Assembly: GCA_035651995.1 (NCBI GenBank)
Contig: DASRER010000028.1
Coordinates: 62,001 to 126,000 of the forward strand
DNA from: Terriglobales bacterium
GTDB lineage: Bacteria; Acidobacteriota; Terriglobia; Terriglobales; Acidobacteriaceae
Length of the DNA: 64,000 bases
Reading direction: 5' to 3'
This document shows positions 35,526 through 42,780 of this stretch, piece after piece (position 1 is the first letter of the stretch; the number at the start of each line of letters is the position of its first letter). The notes beneath the pieces are model-generated. The model did no database searches, had not been told where the DNA came from, and saw only the letters and a list, made by a program, of their open reading frames with translations. Position numbers and translations under genes: made by a program.

Positions 35526-36433
35526 AGGAAGGATGTTTCCGAGTCAACCACCTCGCGCAGGCGGGGGTAGGTCTCGATGAGCGTGGCGGGAGCTTTGACG
35601 GGGCGCTGGCCGAGCATGCGTTTGAGCTCGACGGCGTTGGCGGCGGCTTTGCCCTTGTAGTGGTTGTTGGTGACGACAAAGGTCTTCTCGGCTTTTTCGG
35701 CGACCTGATCGATTCGCCCTTTCCACCATTGTAGTTCGTCAGCGGTGTAGAGGTAGTCGTAGCGGTCGTGGGGGCGCTCGGCGGTGAACCACTGGTCGTA
35801 GCGGCGTCCGTGGAGGCGCACGTATCCCACGGGTGAAGTGACGTGCGCGGTGGGGCGCAACGAGCGGCCGAGGATGGGCTGATCGATGTTGCAGAAGCCG
35901 ACGCCCTGTTCGGCGAAGGCGCGCAGCGTCTGCTGGTCGTTCCAGGTGGCGTGGCGGATTTCGACCACTCGCGGGTATTCGCGAAAGCGCTCCAGGAGGG
36001 ACGCGAGGTAGGCGCGGTTTTCCTCGGTGTTCTTGAACGAAACGGGAAACTGGATGAGCAGAGCGCCGAGTTTATTTTCGGCGGCGATGGAGTCGAGGCC
36101 GGCCTTGGCGAGCGATTCGTCTTCGGGATTGGGCTTGATGGTGGCGGCGGAAGTGGATTCGACGACCGCGACCGGCGAGTGGGTGAAGGCGCGGTTGAGC
36201 TTGGCGGTGAAGAGGAATTCCGGATTCACTTCGGCGGCGCGGGACCACTGGCGGCCAAGGCCGGGCTTGATGTGTCCGTAGAACGATGTGTTGATCTCGA
36301 TCAGGTCGAAGTATTGCGCGAGAAAAGCGACGGGATGCTGGCGGCGCTTCAGTCCCTTTGGGTAGACGGTCCCTTCCCAGTCTTGGTAGGACCAGCCAGC
36401 GGGACCGATGCGGATTGGCTCGGGCGGCGCCAT
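35510..36433 (-). CDS. DUF72 family protein, second copy
   Basis: 307-residue DUF72 TIM-barrel protein, longer than the copy at 2820-3527. Signatures: IRIGPAGWSYQDWEGTVYP, DLIEINTSFYGHIKP, EFLFTAKLNRAFTH, LGALLIQFPVSFKNT, VVEIRHATWND, and TFVVTNNHYKGKAAANAVEL near the C-terminus, which matches the usual family ending. The last residues (SETSFLSESS) derive partly from an intergenic repeat. The ATG at 36433 is one codon after an in-frame GTG. Confidence 0.88.
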   Translation of the reverse strand: MAPPEPIRIGPAGWSYQDWEGTVYPKGLKRRQHPVAFLAQYFDLIEINTSFYGHIKPGLGRQWSRAAEVNPEFLFTAKLNRAFTHSPVAVVESTSAATIKPNPEDESLAKAGLDSIAAENKLGALLIQFPVSFKNTEENRAYLASLLERFREYPRVVEIRHATWNDQQTLRAFAEQGVGFCNIDQPILGRSLRPTAHVTSPVGYVRLHGRRYDQWFTAERPHDRYDYLYTADELQWWKGRIDQVAEKAEKTFVVTNNHYKGKAAANAVELKRMLGQRPVKAPATLIETYPRLREVVDSETSFLSESS

Positions 36434-36469
36434 CACAAGTCAAAGTCAAAAGCAGCCCGCCAGGGACAC

Positions 36470-36500
36470 GAAGGTCGCACGAGGGGCACGAAGGAAACCA
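36470..36500. repeat. GGACACGAAGG/GGGCACGAAGG word repeat
   Basis: Three related words (GGGACACGAAGG, TCGCACGA, GGGGCACGAAGGAAA) in the gap between the CAP-domain and DUF72 genes. The same series, in the same order, is at 46363-46404. Both are preceded by AGTCAAAAG-type words. Confidence 0.55.
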
Positions 36501-36502
36501 CG

Positions 36503-37324
36503 TCAGAAGAATACCGCGACGACGCGGAAGCCGCCGTTGCCGCCGGGCGTGGGCTGGAGCGGGCAGGCGCGGAGGGCGACGGCGTCGAGGTCGCGACGGC
36601 GGGCGTCGGTGAGCATGGGCTCGGGGAGGTCGTCGGTGTTCCAGATGGTGAAGACGACGGCGGTCTGGCTGGTGGCGAAGCGGGTGATGAGCAGCTGCGG
36701 CGTGACGTCGGGAGCGCACGCCATTTCGTTGAGGCGGTCGAGGGTGACGACGCGCGCGGGGCCGCGTTTGGCGGCGGCGCGGGCGCGCTGAAACGTGCGC
36801 AGGACGGCCTGCTCGGCCTGGGCGGGCGTCATGTCGTCGTATATGCGGGCGAAATCCTCCGTGACATAGACGTAGTTGCCGCGGCGGACGACGCCGATGC
36901 CGACGGCGTTGTAGCGCGCGTCGAGGATGTTGGCGCGATGCGGAGGCGACGCCATGAGCGACTGGTGGGCGTTGTCGGCGGGATCGCCGCCTTCGGAGCT
37001 GCGGGAAACGTTTTCGCCGAGCGAGTCGAAGCGCAGGCCGGTCCGCGCGACGCGGGCGCCGAGCTCCGGCTCGCCGCTGACGCGATGGGTGAGCTGTTTC
37101 GCGTCGGCCATGGCGGTGCTGTGATCGCGAGCGGCGCGGGCCAGGTCGTCGTTGGCGCGAACGGCGGGCAAGCCGCGCCTGGTGCGCTCCTGATTGACCA
37201 GGCGCACCAGGTCGGCGACAACGCGAGATTCTTCGCCGGAGGGCCCGGATGATGCGGGCAGCAGGGGCGTGAGCGCGGAGATGAGGCAGAGGGTTAGGGC
37301 CTGGCGTTGAACGGCGCGGAGCAT
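36503..37324 (-). CDS. CAP-domain (SCP/PR1-like) secreted protein
   Basis: 273-residue exported protein. A signal peptide covers about residues 1-24. The CAP domain follows (LVRLVNQERTRRGLPAVRAN, DHSTAMADAKQLTHR, ENVSRSSEGG, MASPPHRANILDARYNAVGI), with the conserved His of DHS, the Glu of LGEN and the His of PPHR in place. The C-terminal 90 residues are a separate unknown part (RVVTLDRLNEMACAPDVTP). Function in bacteria is unclear. ATG 37324 is used; a GTG five codons upstream is possible. Confidence 0.85.
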   Translation of the reverse strand: MLRAVQRQALTLCLISALTPLLPASSGPSGEESRVVADLVRLVNQERTRRGLPAVRANDDLARAARDHSTAMADAKQLTHRVSGEPELGARVARTGLRFDSLGENVSRSSEGGDPADNAHQSLMASPPHRANILDARYNAVGIGVVRRGNYVYVTEDFARIYDDMTPAQAEQAVLRTFQRARAAAKRGPARVVTLDRLNEMACAPDVTPQLLITRFATSQTAVVFTIWNTDDLPEPMLTDARRRDLDAVALRACPLQPTPGGNGGFRVVAVFF

Positions 37325-37424
37325 CGGGTGGTCAGACACCGTAAACCAGTATAGGAGAGCGCGGGTTGCGCACGTTAGTGTCGCGGCAGCGCGAAGGGCA
37401 CGGTGGTGCGCACGTCTGGGGCCG

Positions 37425-37474
37425 CCCACCCTTCGCGCAAAGGAAGGCGAAAGCGTGGGGCGCCCGCCGCTACA
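37425..37474. repeat. CCCACCCTTCGC palindrome joined to a half tailed palindrome
   Basis: Arms CCCACCCTTCGC (37425-37436) and GCGAAAGCGTGGG (37448-37460) with GCAAAGGAAG in the loop, immediately joined to GGCGCCCGCCGCTACA (37459-37474), the right half of the tailed palindrome family. Confidence 0.55.
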
Positions 37475-37538
37475 TTGTGCGGGGCCGGGTGGTCCAAGAC
37501 CCGGCCGTGGGCGGCCCGCTTCCATCGGGTCTCGCGGC

Positions 37539-38198
37539 CTACTGCGGGGCGCGGCGGGCCTTGAGGTCGGCGAGGAGGCGGTCGATTTCCTGCTCGCGCT
37601 CGAGGCGGGCGAACTTGTCGTCAATGTTGTCGCCCAGCAGTTCGGCGTGGGCCTGCGCGACCGCTTCCTGCTTCAGGACCTTGTGCTTCATGCGGTCAAA
37701 GGTTGAGCCTTTGTCCTCGGTGGCGGCCTGCTGCGCCTGGTTGGCGCGCGTGGCCACGCGCGAGCGCCGGTGCTGCGCGATGAGCAGCTCGCTCTTGCCG
37801 CGGGCTTCGGCGAGTTTCTGCTCGAGCTTGGAGAGCGCCGACTTCAGGCCCTCGACCTGGGCCTTCTGGTCGGCGATCTGCTCGCGGAAGCTCTCCTGCA
37901 TCTGCTGGTAGCTCATGGAGCGCTGGAGGGCGGCGCGGGCGAGGTCGTCCTGTTTTTTGTCGACGGCGAGCTCGGCGCGGCGCATCCAGTCGGCGGCTCG
38001 CTCCTCGTTTTCTTTGGCTTTTTTCTCCAGCAGGTGCTGGTCGGCGATGGCGATGGCAACCTGCGTCTTGACCTGGAGGAGCTGGTTCTGCATGTCGAGG
38101 ATGACCTGCTTGATCATCTTCTCGGGGTCTTCGGCCTTGTCGATCAGGTCGTTGAGATTGGCGCGGACAAGAGTTGATACGCGTTCAAGGAGTGCCAT
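37539..38198 (-). CDS. pspA: Phage shock protein A (PspA/IM30 family)
   Basis: 219-residue PspA/IM30 protein, an ESCRT-III-like membrane-repair and stress protein. It begins MALLERVSTLVRANLNDLID, a typical amphipathic helix, then a long coiled coil (PEKMIKQVILDMQNQLLQVK, ADQHLLEKKAKENEERAADW, FREQIADQKAQVEGLKSALS) and the short helix-rich end. Length is that of classical PspA (about 220). It probably acts at the inner face of the cytoplasmic membrane. No PspF/B/C is nearby; instead it follows flotillin, NfeD and SdpI-like genes on the same strand. GAGG lies before the ATG. Confidence 0.9.
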   Translation of the reverse strand: MALLERVSTLVRANLNDLIDKAEDPEKMIKQVILDMQNQLLQVKTQVAIAIADQHLLEKKAKENEERAADWMRRAELAVDKKQDDLARAALQRSMSYQQMQESFREQIADQKAQVEGLKSALSKLEQKLAEARGKSELLIAQHRRSRVATRANQAQQAATEDKGSTFDRMKHKVLKQEAVAQAHAELLGDNIDDKFARLEREQEIDRLLADLKARRAPQ

Positions 38199-38208
38199 GG
38201 GACACCTC

Positions 38209-38262
38209 AGTTTCCGGTTTCTAGTTTCGAGTTCTTGTTTCCTGTTGTTCGTTTCCTGTTCC
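38209..38262. repeat. GTTTCCGGTTTCTAGTTTCGAG word repeat between SdpI-like and pspA genes
   Basis: Degenerate GTTTCC, GTTTCTAG, GTTTCGAG, GTTCTTG and GTTTCCTG words in series, upstream of pspA. They may separate pspA transcription from the genes before it. No promoter is evident by eye. Confidence 0.5.
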
Positions 38263-38321
38263 GAAGAAGTCAAAAGCGTTGCGCGTTGCGCGTTTCCGGA
38301 GAAAGTCAAAATTAAAACCGT

Positions 38322-38975
38322 TCATAGCTGGCCGCGGTGTTCGAGGCGTTTGTAATAAACGAGCGAATGGACGATGGGAACGCCGCCGGCAAGCATGAGC
38401 ACGACGAGCGGCGCCCAGAAGTTGCGGATGATGAGCGTGAGCAGCAGGCCCACGATGCCGCCGGCGATGAACCATTTGGCGGCGAAGACATGGGTGGCGT
38501 GCCACACCTCCTCGCTGGCCAGAGTCCAGGGTGTGCGAATGCCGACGTAGAAGTTGCGGCGCAGGCGCGGCAGGAAGGCGCCGAGCACGGCGAAGAGTCC
38601 GCAAACGGCCCCGGTGATTGCCATGTTCATGTTGAGGTGACGGCCGGTGGCAGCGGTGAGGATGAGCGCGTGAATCGCCGCGAGAAAGCCGAGGACGACG
38701 AGCAGCACCTGGAGGTAAACGGCGCCGTTGGCGCGTCCGTTGACTTCGAACTTGCGCGGCGAGAGCCAGGGCAGCGCAGCGAAGAGCAGCGTCATGGCGG
38801 CCATGATGGCGGGCACGAAGAGCGCGGCGAAGAGCCGGCTGCCGTATCCGTTGACTTGACCCTGCGCGTTCCAATGCATGGGCACCCGCTCGGGCAGCGA
38901 GGAATAGAGCACGACGCTGGAGGCGAGGGCGACGAGGACGAAAACGGCGGCGAAGACGTAGTAACGCGTTTTCAT
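38322..38975 (-). CDS. SdpI-like membrane protein (DUF1648 plus SdpI domains)
   Basis: 217-residue membrane protein with about six membrane segments. The N-terminal DUF1648 part reads YYVFAAVFVLVALASSVVLY and SSLPERVPMHWNAQGQVNGYG. The C-terminal SdpI part includes RRNFYVGIRTPWTLASEEVW and HATHVFAAKWF. In Bacillus SdpI gives immunity to the SdpC toxin and signals to SdpR; here no sdpC is seen, so a general envelope role is inferred. The ATG overlaps the stop of the small upstream gene in an ATGA junction. Confidence 0.87.
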   Translation of the reverse strand: MKTRYYVFAAVFVLVALASSVVLYSSLPERVPMHWNAQGQVNGYGSRLFAALFVPAIMAAMTLLFAALPWLSPRKFEVNGRANGAVYLQVLLVVLGFLAAIHALILTAATGRHLNMNMAITGAVCGLFAVLGAFLPRLRRNFYVGIRTPWTLASEEVWHATHVFAAKWFIAGGIVGLLLTLIIRNFWAPLVVLMLAGGVPIVHSLVYYKRLEHRGQL

Positions 38976-39142
38976 GATTGACGTCCTTCCACGAACCACT
39001 TCAGGTAGAGCACGCCGGCGGCGTTGGTGATGAGCATGGCGGCGATGGCGGCCAGCGCCGGGACCTTGCCGGCGAACATGCCCACCGCGGCGGCGACGGC
39101 GACGGCCAGGATGAGGATTCGGATTGTGAGTTTGGTGGTCAT
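38972..39142 (-). CDS. Small two-segment membrane protein
   Basis: 56-residue hydrophobic protein, MTTKLTIRILILAVAVAAAV then GKVPALAAIAAMLITNAAGV and LYLKWFVEGRQS, fitting two membrane helices. It is coupled by a four-base ATGA overlap to the SdpI-like gene, so it is probably a partner subunit. The upstream in-frame extension consists of repeats and is not used. No named family is recognised. Confidence 0.7.
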   Translation of the reverse strand: MTTKLTIRILILAVAVAAAVGMFAGKVPALAAIAAMLITNAAGVLYLKWFVEGRQS

Positions 39143-39331
39143 TGCGTTCTCGCTTTGCGGGCGGGGCTGAAGCCCCGGGTTGTTTCCTCCTTTATTCACC
39201 GGGTTGGAGCCGGGTGCTGCCACCCGTTCCCCCATCTGGCCAACTGCGGGCCAGATGTGGGGCACCGTCGAGGTCCGTGGTCTGGCGCCGGCGGGCGAGG
39301 TCGCCCGCCGCTACACGGTCGAGTGGTCTCA
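39143..39331. repeat. Cluster of four palindromes
   Basis: Between flotillin and the small membrane gene: CGGGGCTGAAGCCCCG (39162-39177), CACCGGGTTGGAGCCGGGTG (39198-39217), a hairpin with arms CCCCCATCTGGCC and GGCCAGATGTGGGG (39229-39262), and GGCGGGCGAGGTCGCCCGCC (39290-39309) plus GCTACACGGTC. Four different repeat families sit in under 200 bases. Confidence 0.7.
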
Positions 39332-40774
39332 TCACGCGCCTGCCTTCGCGCCGCCGCTGTCGCCGGGGCGCGGACCCTTGTCGCCGATCTGGCGGACTTT
39401 GCCGAGGAGTTCGGACATCTGCATGCCGGAAAGGGCCTCGAACAGGGCCGGGACCTGCGCGGCGATCCTGGCCATGTCGCCGGTGATCTTGTGAGCGCCG
39501 GCGGCGCCGTTTTCGCCGGTGGAGACGATGGTGATCTTGTCCACGTTGGCGAGCGGCGACGACATGGCGCGCACGACCTCGGGCAAGCCGGTGATGAGCT
39601 TGTCCACGACGGCGGCCTGGTTGTACTCCTGGTAGGCCTCGGCCTTGACGTTCATCGCCCTGGCTTCGGCTTCGCCCTTCTTGAAGATGATTTCGGCTTC
39701 GGCCTCGCCGGTGGCGCGGGTGGCGCTGGCGCGGCCTTCGGCTTCGATCATGAGGCGCTGCTTTTCAGCGGCGGCGAGCTGCTCGATGCGCGCGCGCTCG
39801 ACCTCGGCGGCCTTGAGGACGCTGGCGATCAGCTCCTTTTCGTGGCGCAGGATTTCCGCTTCCTGCACCTTGATCTGCTGCTCTTTCTCCACCTGCTGCA
39901 CGCGGACGGCTTCGGCGGTGACCTGCTGCTGCATGATGTTGGCCTGGATCTCGTAGGCCTTGTCGGCCGTGGCCTGCTTTTTCCTGGTGGCTTCCTGGTA
40001 TTCGGCGCGATTGATCTCCAAATCGCGCTGCGCCTGGGCCTGCTTGGACATGGAAATGGTTTCGGCGAGGACGCGCTCCTGGTCGGCTTGCGCCTTGGCG
40101 ATGGCGGCTTCGCGCTGGGCGAGAGCGCGCCTGATGGCGGTGTCGCGCTCGGCTTCGGCGGCGGCGACGTCGGCGTCGCGCTTGATGCGGGCGACGTCGG
40201 GGCGTCCCATGTTGGTGATGTACTCGTTCTTGTCGCGGACCTCCTTAATGGTGAAGGAAACGACCTCGAGGCCCATCTTGTTCATGTCGTCGGCGCAGGT
40301 GGAGCGCATGCGCTCGGCGACCATCTCGGGTTGCTTCACGATTTCTTCCACCGTGAGCTGGCCGATGATGCCGCGCAGGTGGCCTTCCATCACCAGGCGG
40401 ATGAGGCCTTCGCGCTCCTGCGGCGGCTTGGTGAGGAACTGCTCGGCCGCGGTGAGGATGGATTCCTTGTCGGACTTGACTTTTATTTGAGCGACGGCCT
40501 CGACGGTGACGGCCACGCCCTGGCGGGTGTACAGGTCCTGCTGCGGCGCGACGTCGAACGACATCAGTTCGAGCGAGAGGTCGCGGCAGGTCTCAACCAT
40601 GGGGAAGATGACCGTGCCGCCACCCGACACGATGCGCGTGCCGCGAAATCCGTAGACGACCAGCGCCTGGTGCGGGCCGGCTTTGCGGTAGAGCTGCGTG
40701 AGCACGATCATCAGCGTGAACGTGCCGAAGATCAGCAGCGCGATGACGGTCCATGCTCCAGTTGTGAGTTCCAT
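39332..40774 (-). CDS. Flotillin-like SPFH/band-7 protein
   Basis: 480-residue flotillin. One N-terminal membrane segment (about residues 7-27), an SPFH domain (GPHQALVVYGFRGTRIVSGG, then MSFDVAPQQDLYTRQGVAVT) and a long Glu/Ala-rich coiled-coil flotillin domain (AAEAERDTAIRRALAQREAA, EAEAEIIFKKGEAEARAM). The C-terminal LPEVVRAMSSPLANVDKITI is typical. Flotillins scaffold membrane microdomains and in Bacillus (YuaG/FloT) pair with the NfeD protein YuaF, as the next upstream gene here does. GGAGGA precedes the ATG. Confidence 0.92.
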   Translation of the reverse strand: MELTTGAWTVIALLIFGTFTLMIVLTQLYRKAGPHQALVVYGFRGTRIVSGGGTVIFPMVETCRDLSLELMSFDVAPQQDLYTRQGVAVTVEAVAQIKVKSDKESILTAAEQFLTKPPQEREGLIRLVMEGHLRGIIGQLTVEEIVKQPEMVAERMRSTCADDMNKMGLEVVSFTIKEVRDKNEYITNMGRPDVARIKRDADVAAAEAERDTAIRRALAQREAAIAKAQADQERVLAETISMSKQAQAQRDLEINRAEYQEATRKKQATADKAYEIQANIMQQQVTAEAVRVQQVEKEQQIKVQEAEILRHEKELIASVLKAAEVERARIEQLAAAEKQRLMIEAEGRASATRATGEAEAEIIFKKGEAEARAMNVKAEAYQEYNQAAVVDKLITGLPEVVRAMSSPLANVDKITIVSTGENGAAGAHKITGDMARIAAQVPALFEALSGMQMSELLGKVRQIGDKGPRPGDSGGAKAGA

Positions 40775-40972
40775 AAGTCCTCCGTTGAGTTCCCGGTCCT
40801 CAGTTCTCGGTCCTCGGGTCCTCAGTTCTCAGTTCTCGGTAAGAAACCGTTTGTGCGGGCTGTTCGCTTGCACCTTTCGCCACAAAGAGCGCGAACGGTT
40901 GGGGCAGCCGATTCATCGTTGCTTGCCGACGGGCGAGGGCGCCGGTCGTTACACGGCAAAAAGTTTGGCGGC
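40775..40972. repeat. Word repeats and palindromes between NfeD and flotillin genes
   Basis: CTCAGTTCTCGGTCCTCGG words cover 40783-40842. A hairpin-like element CACCTTTCGCC ... GGTTGGGGC lies at 40871-40905. GACGGGCGAGGGCGCCGGTC (40928-40947) plus GTTACACGG is a tailed palindrome. No gene is seen. Confidence 0.6.
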
Positions 40973-41635
40973 TCATAGATCCTTCTTCTCTGGCGCGGCG
41001 CGGTCGAAGGCGTGTTCGCCGGCCAGTTCTTCCCAGCGGCGGACGTAGGCCAGGCCGCGCTCGTAGCGGGTAATCACGACTTCAGTTCCCTTGGGGATGG
41101 CGGCGCCGTCGTCGCTGCGGGCGCCGGAGACGCGGCGCGTGCCGGCCTGGGAGAAGATGATCTCGCCGGTGCCTCCGCCTTCGCGGATGGGCACGTTGAC
41201 GGTGCCGAGCACGCCGATGCGGTCGTAGTCGGCGGCGTCCAAGGAGCGCTCGCAGGAGAGCAGCTTAACCAGGAACCAGAAGATGATCGAGGCGCCTACC
41301 AATCCGCCGAGAACGGCGGCGATGAAGCCGAAGACGACCTGCACGTGTCCGTAGTGGGTAAGCAGGTATCCGGCGCCGCCGAACCAGGCGAGGAAGGCGA
41401 CGATCGTCGAAAAATTCAGGAACGGAACCTCGGTTTCGGCGTGCGCGCCGTGGGCGTGGACACCCGTGGCGTGCGCATGCACGCCGCCGACGTGCGCATG
41501 GCCGTTACCGAAATGCGGCAGGCGCCAGCCGGCGGGAAGGTGCAGGTGGAACTGCATGGCGCCGAGCAGGAACGACAGCATGACCAGCGCGAAGCCGACG
41601 ATGAAACAGACGAGATAGAAGGAGGCGAAATTCAT
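40973..41635 (-). CDS. NfeD-like membrane protein with a histidine-rich loop
   Basis: 220-residue NfeD/YuaF-type protein: an N-terminal membrane segment, a loop, two or three further membrane segments (about 72-130) and a C-terminal OB fold (GVLGTVNVPIREGGGTGEII, EVVITRYERGLAYVRRW). The loop at about 41-65 is unusual: eight His in 25 residues with VHAHATGVHAHGAHAE repeats, a possible metal-binding site. It is coupled to the upstream XRE gene by ATGA and lies upstream of flotillin, the usual NfeD partner. Confidence 0.88.
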   Translation of the reverse strand: MNFASFYLVCFIVGFALVMLSFLLGAMQFHLHLPAGWRLPHFGNGHAHVGGVHAHATGVHAHGAHAETEVPFLNFSTIVAFLAWFGGAGYLLTHYGHVQVVFGFIAAVLGGLVGASIIFWFLVKLLSCERSLDAADYDRIGVLGTVNVPIREGGGTGEIIFSQAGTRRVSGARSDDGAAIPKGTEVVITRYERGLAYVRRWEELAGEHAFDRAAPEKKDL

Positions 41636-42135
41636 TGCGAGTCACCTTCCTTTTGTGGTTTCGCGCGGCGCTCCGGACGTAATACGTGCAACAAGCGGTC
41701 GACGAGCTCGGGGTTTTCCAGGATGGCGCCGAGCAGGACGATGCACTTGCGCGAATCTTGGTGGCGGGCGACGGCGAGGAGCGCCTGGCAGACTTCGGCG
41801 TCTTTGCGGAAGCGCTCGGCGCCGTTGATGAGCCACATGTCGAGCTTGTCTTCGATGGCGCGCAGGTCGGAGATGAGCTCGGTGTGGTAGCCCTCGGGGT
41901 CGCTCACCAGGTAGCCGGGGTGCACGTTGAAAAAACGCGCCAGCAGCGTGCGCGACTTGTTGGTGAGGTGCGGGCGCGCGCCGCTCTCGATTTGCGAGAG
42001 ATAGGACTGGCTGAGGCCCTCGCCGAGGTCGCGCTTGATGGCGCGCACGACCTCCTGCTGGGTCATCTCGCGGTCCATGCCGCGGAGCGTGCCCTCGACG
42101 TGGCGGAGGTAGCGGATTTTTTCGCCGAGGTTCAT
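41632..42135 (-). CDS. XRE-family transcriptional regulator
   Basis: 167-residue regulator with an N-terminal Cro/C1-type helix-turn-helix (about residues 4-60; MTQQEVVRAIKRDLGEGLSQ, SYLSQIESGARPH) and a C-terminal helical part of unknown ligand (ISDLRAIEDKLDMWLINGAE). The stop overlaps the NfeD start (ATGA), so it is the first gene of the NfeD-flotillin block and its probable regulator. A perfect 24-bp palindrome 77 bases upstream is a candidate autoregulatory operator. The ATG at 42135 fits the domain start. Confidence 0.88.
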   Translation of the reverse strand: MNLGEKIRYLRHVEGTLRGMDREMTQQEVVRAIKRDLGEGLSQSYLSQIESGARPHLTNKSRTLLARFFNVHPGYLVSDPEGYHTELISDLRAIEDKLDMWLINGAERFRKDAEVCQALLAVARHQDSRKCIVLLGAILENPELVDRLLHVLRPERRAKPQKEGDSQ

Positions 42136-42153
42136 GAGAATCGGCCGGTGGCC

Positions 42154-42200
42154 GTTGGCCCCGGTGGCACGTTGGCCCCGGTGGCACGTTGGCCCCGGTG
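42154..42200. repeat. 17-bp tandem repeat in the XRE gene leader
   Basis: The unit GTTGGCCCCGGTGGCAC occurs at 42154-42170 and 42171-42187 exactly, then 13 bases of a third copy (42188-42200). It lies between the palindrome and the XRE start codon, in the presumed 5' leader. Confidence 0.85.
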
Positions 42201-42211
42201 TCGCAATTACT

Positions 42212-42235
42212 AATTGCAATATTAATATTGCAATT
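42212..42235. promoter_or_regulatory. Perfect 24-bp AT-rich palindrome, candidate XRE operator
   Basis: Half-site AATTGCAATATT meets its exact reverse complement, giving 24 matched bases with no spacer, inside a GC-rich genome. It lies between the divergent XRE and ArsR genes, 77 bases from the XRE start and about 147 from the ArsR start. Binding by the XRE protein is an inference from position. Confidence 0.65.
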
Positions 42236-42321
42236 TGTGAATCACGTCAAGACCTGGATTTCCCTTCCCTGCTAGCGGTTACCGACGACCTTTGGAAAAA
42301 GACCCGGCGCGCGCGAGGTGC

Positions 42322-42366
42322 TTGACAGAACCGGCCGCAGCGTATATAACCGTTACGTTATATAAT
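42322..42366 (+). promoter_or_regulatory. ArsR-SRPBCC promoter with overlapping inverted repeat
   Basis: TTGACA (42322-42327), a 17-base spacer and TATAAC (42345-42350). The -10 is part of an inverted repeat TATATAAC (42343-42350), CGTTAC, GTTATATA (42357-42364), an arrangement typical of self-repressing ArsR regulators. Confidence 0.7.
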
Positions 42367-42381
42367 CTAGGAGTTATGCAC

Positions 42382-42780
42382 ATGACCCAATCGGAGCAAC
42401 TGGACGCGACGTTTGCGGCGCTGGCCGATCCGACGCGGCGGGCGATCCTGGCGCGGCTGGCGTCGGGCGCGGCGTCGGTCCAGGACCTGGCGAGGCCGTT
42501 CGAGATGAGCCAGCCGGCAATCTCCAGGCACCTGAAGGTGCTGGAGAGAGCGGGGCTGATTTCAGCGGGGCGGGAGGCGCAGCGGCGGCCGCGGCGGATC
42601 GAGGCCCGGCCGCTGGCGGAGGCGAACCAGTGGCTGGAGAACTATCGGGAGCTGTGGGAGGCGCGCTTCGAGAAACTGGACGCGCTGCTGGACGAAATGA
42701 AGCCGGTAAACAAGGGGCCGAAACGGACATTGAAACAAAAAACCGGGCGCGGAGGCGCTGACAAAGGAGAGAAGCAATGA
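42382..42780 (+). CDS. ArsR-family transcriptional regulator
   Basis: 132-residue winged-helix repressor: LDATFAALADPTRRAILARL, ASVQDLARPFEMSQPAISRH, LKVLERAGLISAGREAQRR. It lacks the CVC metal motif of metal sensors and belongs to the SRPBCC-partnered group. AGGAG ends eight bases before the ATG at 42382, making it better than the ATG two codons upstream. The stop overlaps the start of the SRPBCC gene. It likely represses its own operon through the inverted repeat at its promoter. Confidence 0.9.
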   Translation: MTQSEQLDATFAALADPTRRAILARLASGAASVQDLARPFEMSQPAISRHLKVLERAGLISAGREAQRRPRRIEARPLAEANQWLENYRELWEARFEKLDALLDEMKPVNKGPKRTLKQKTGRGGADKGEKQ

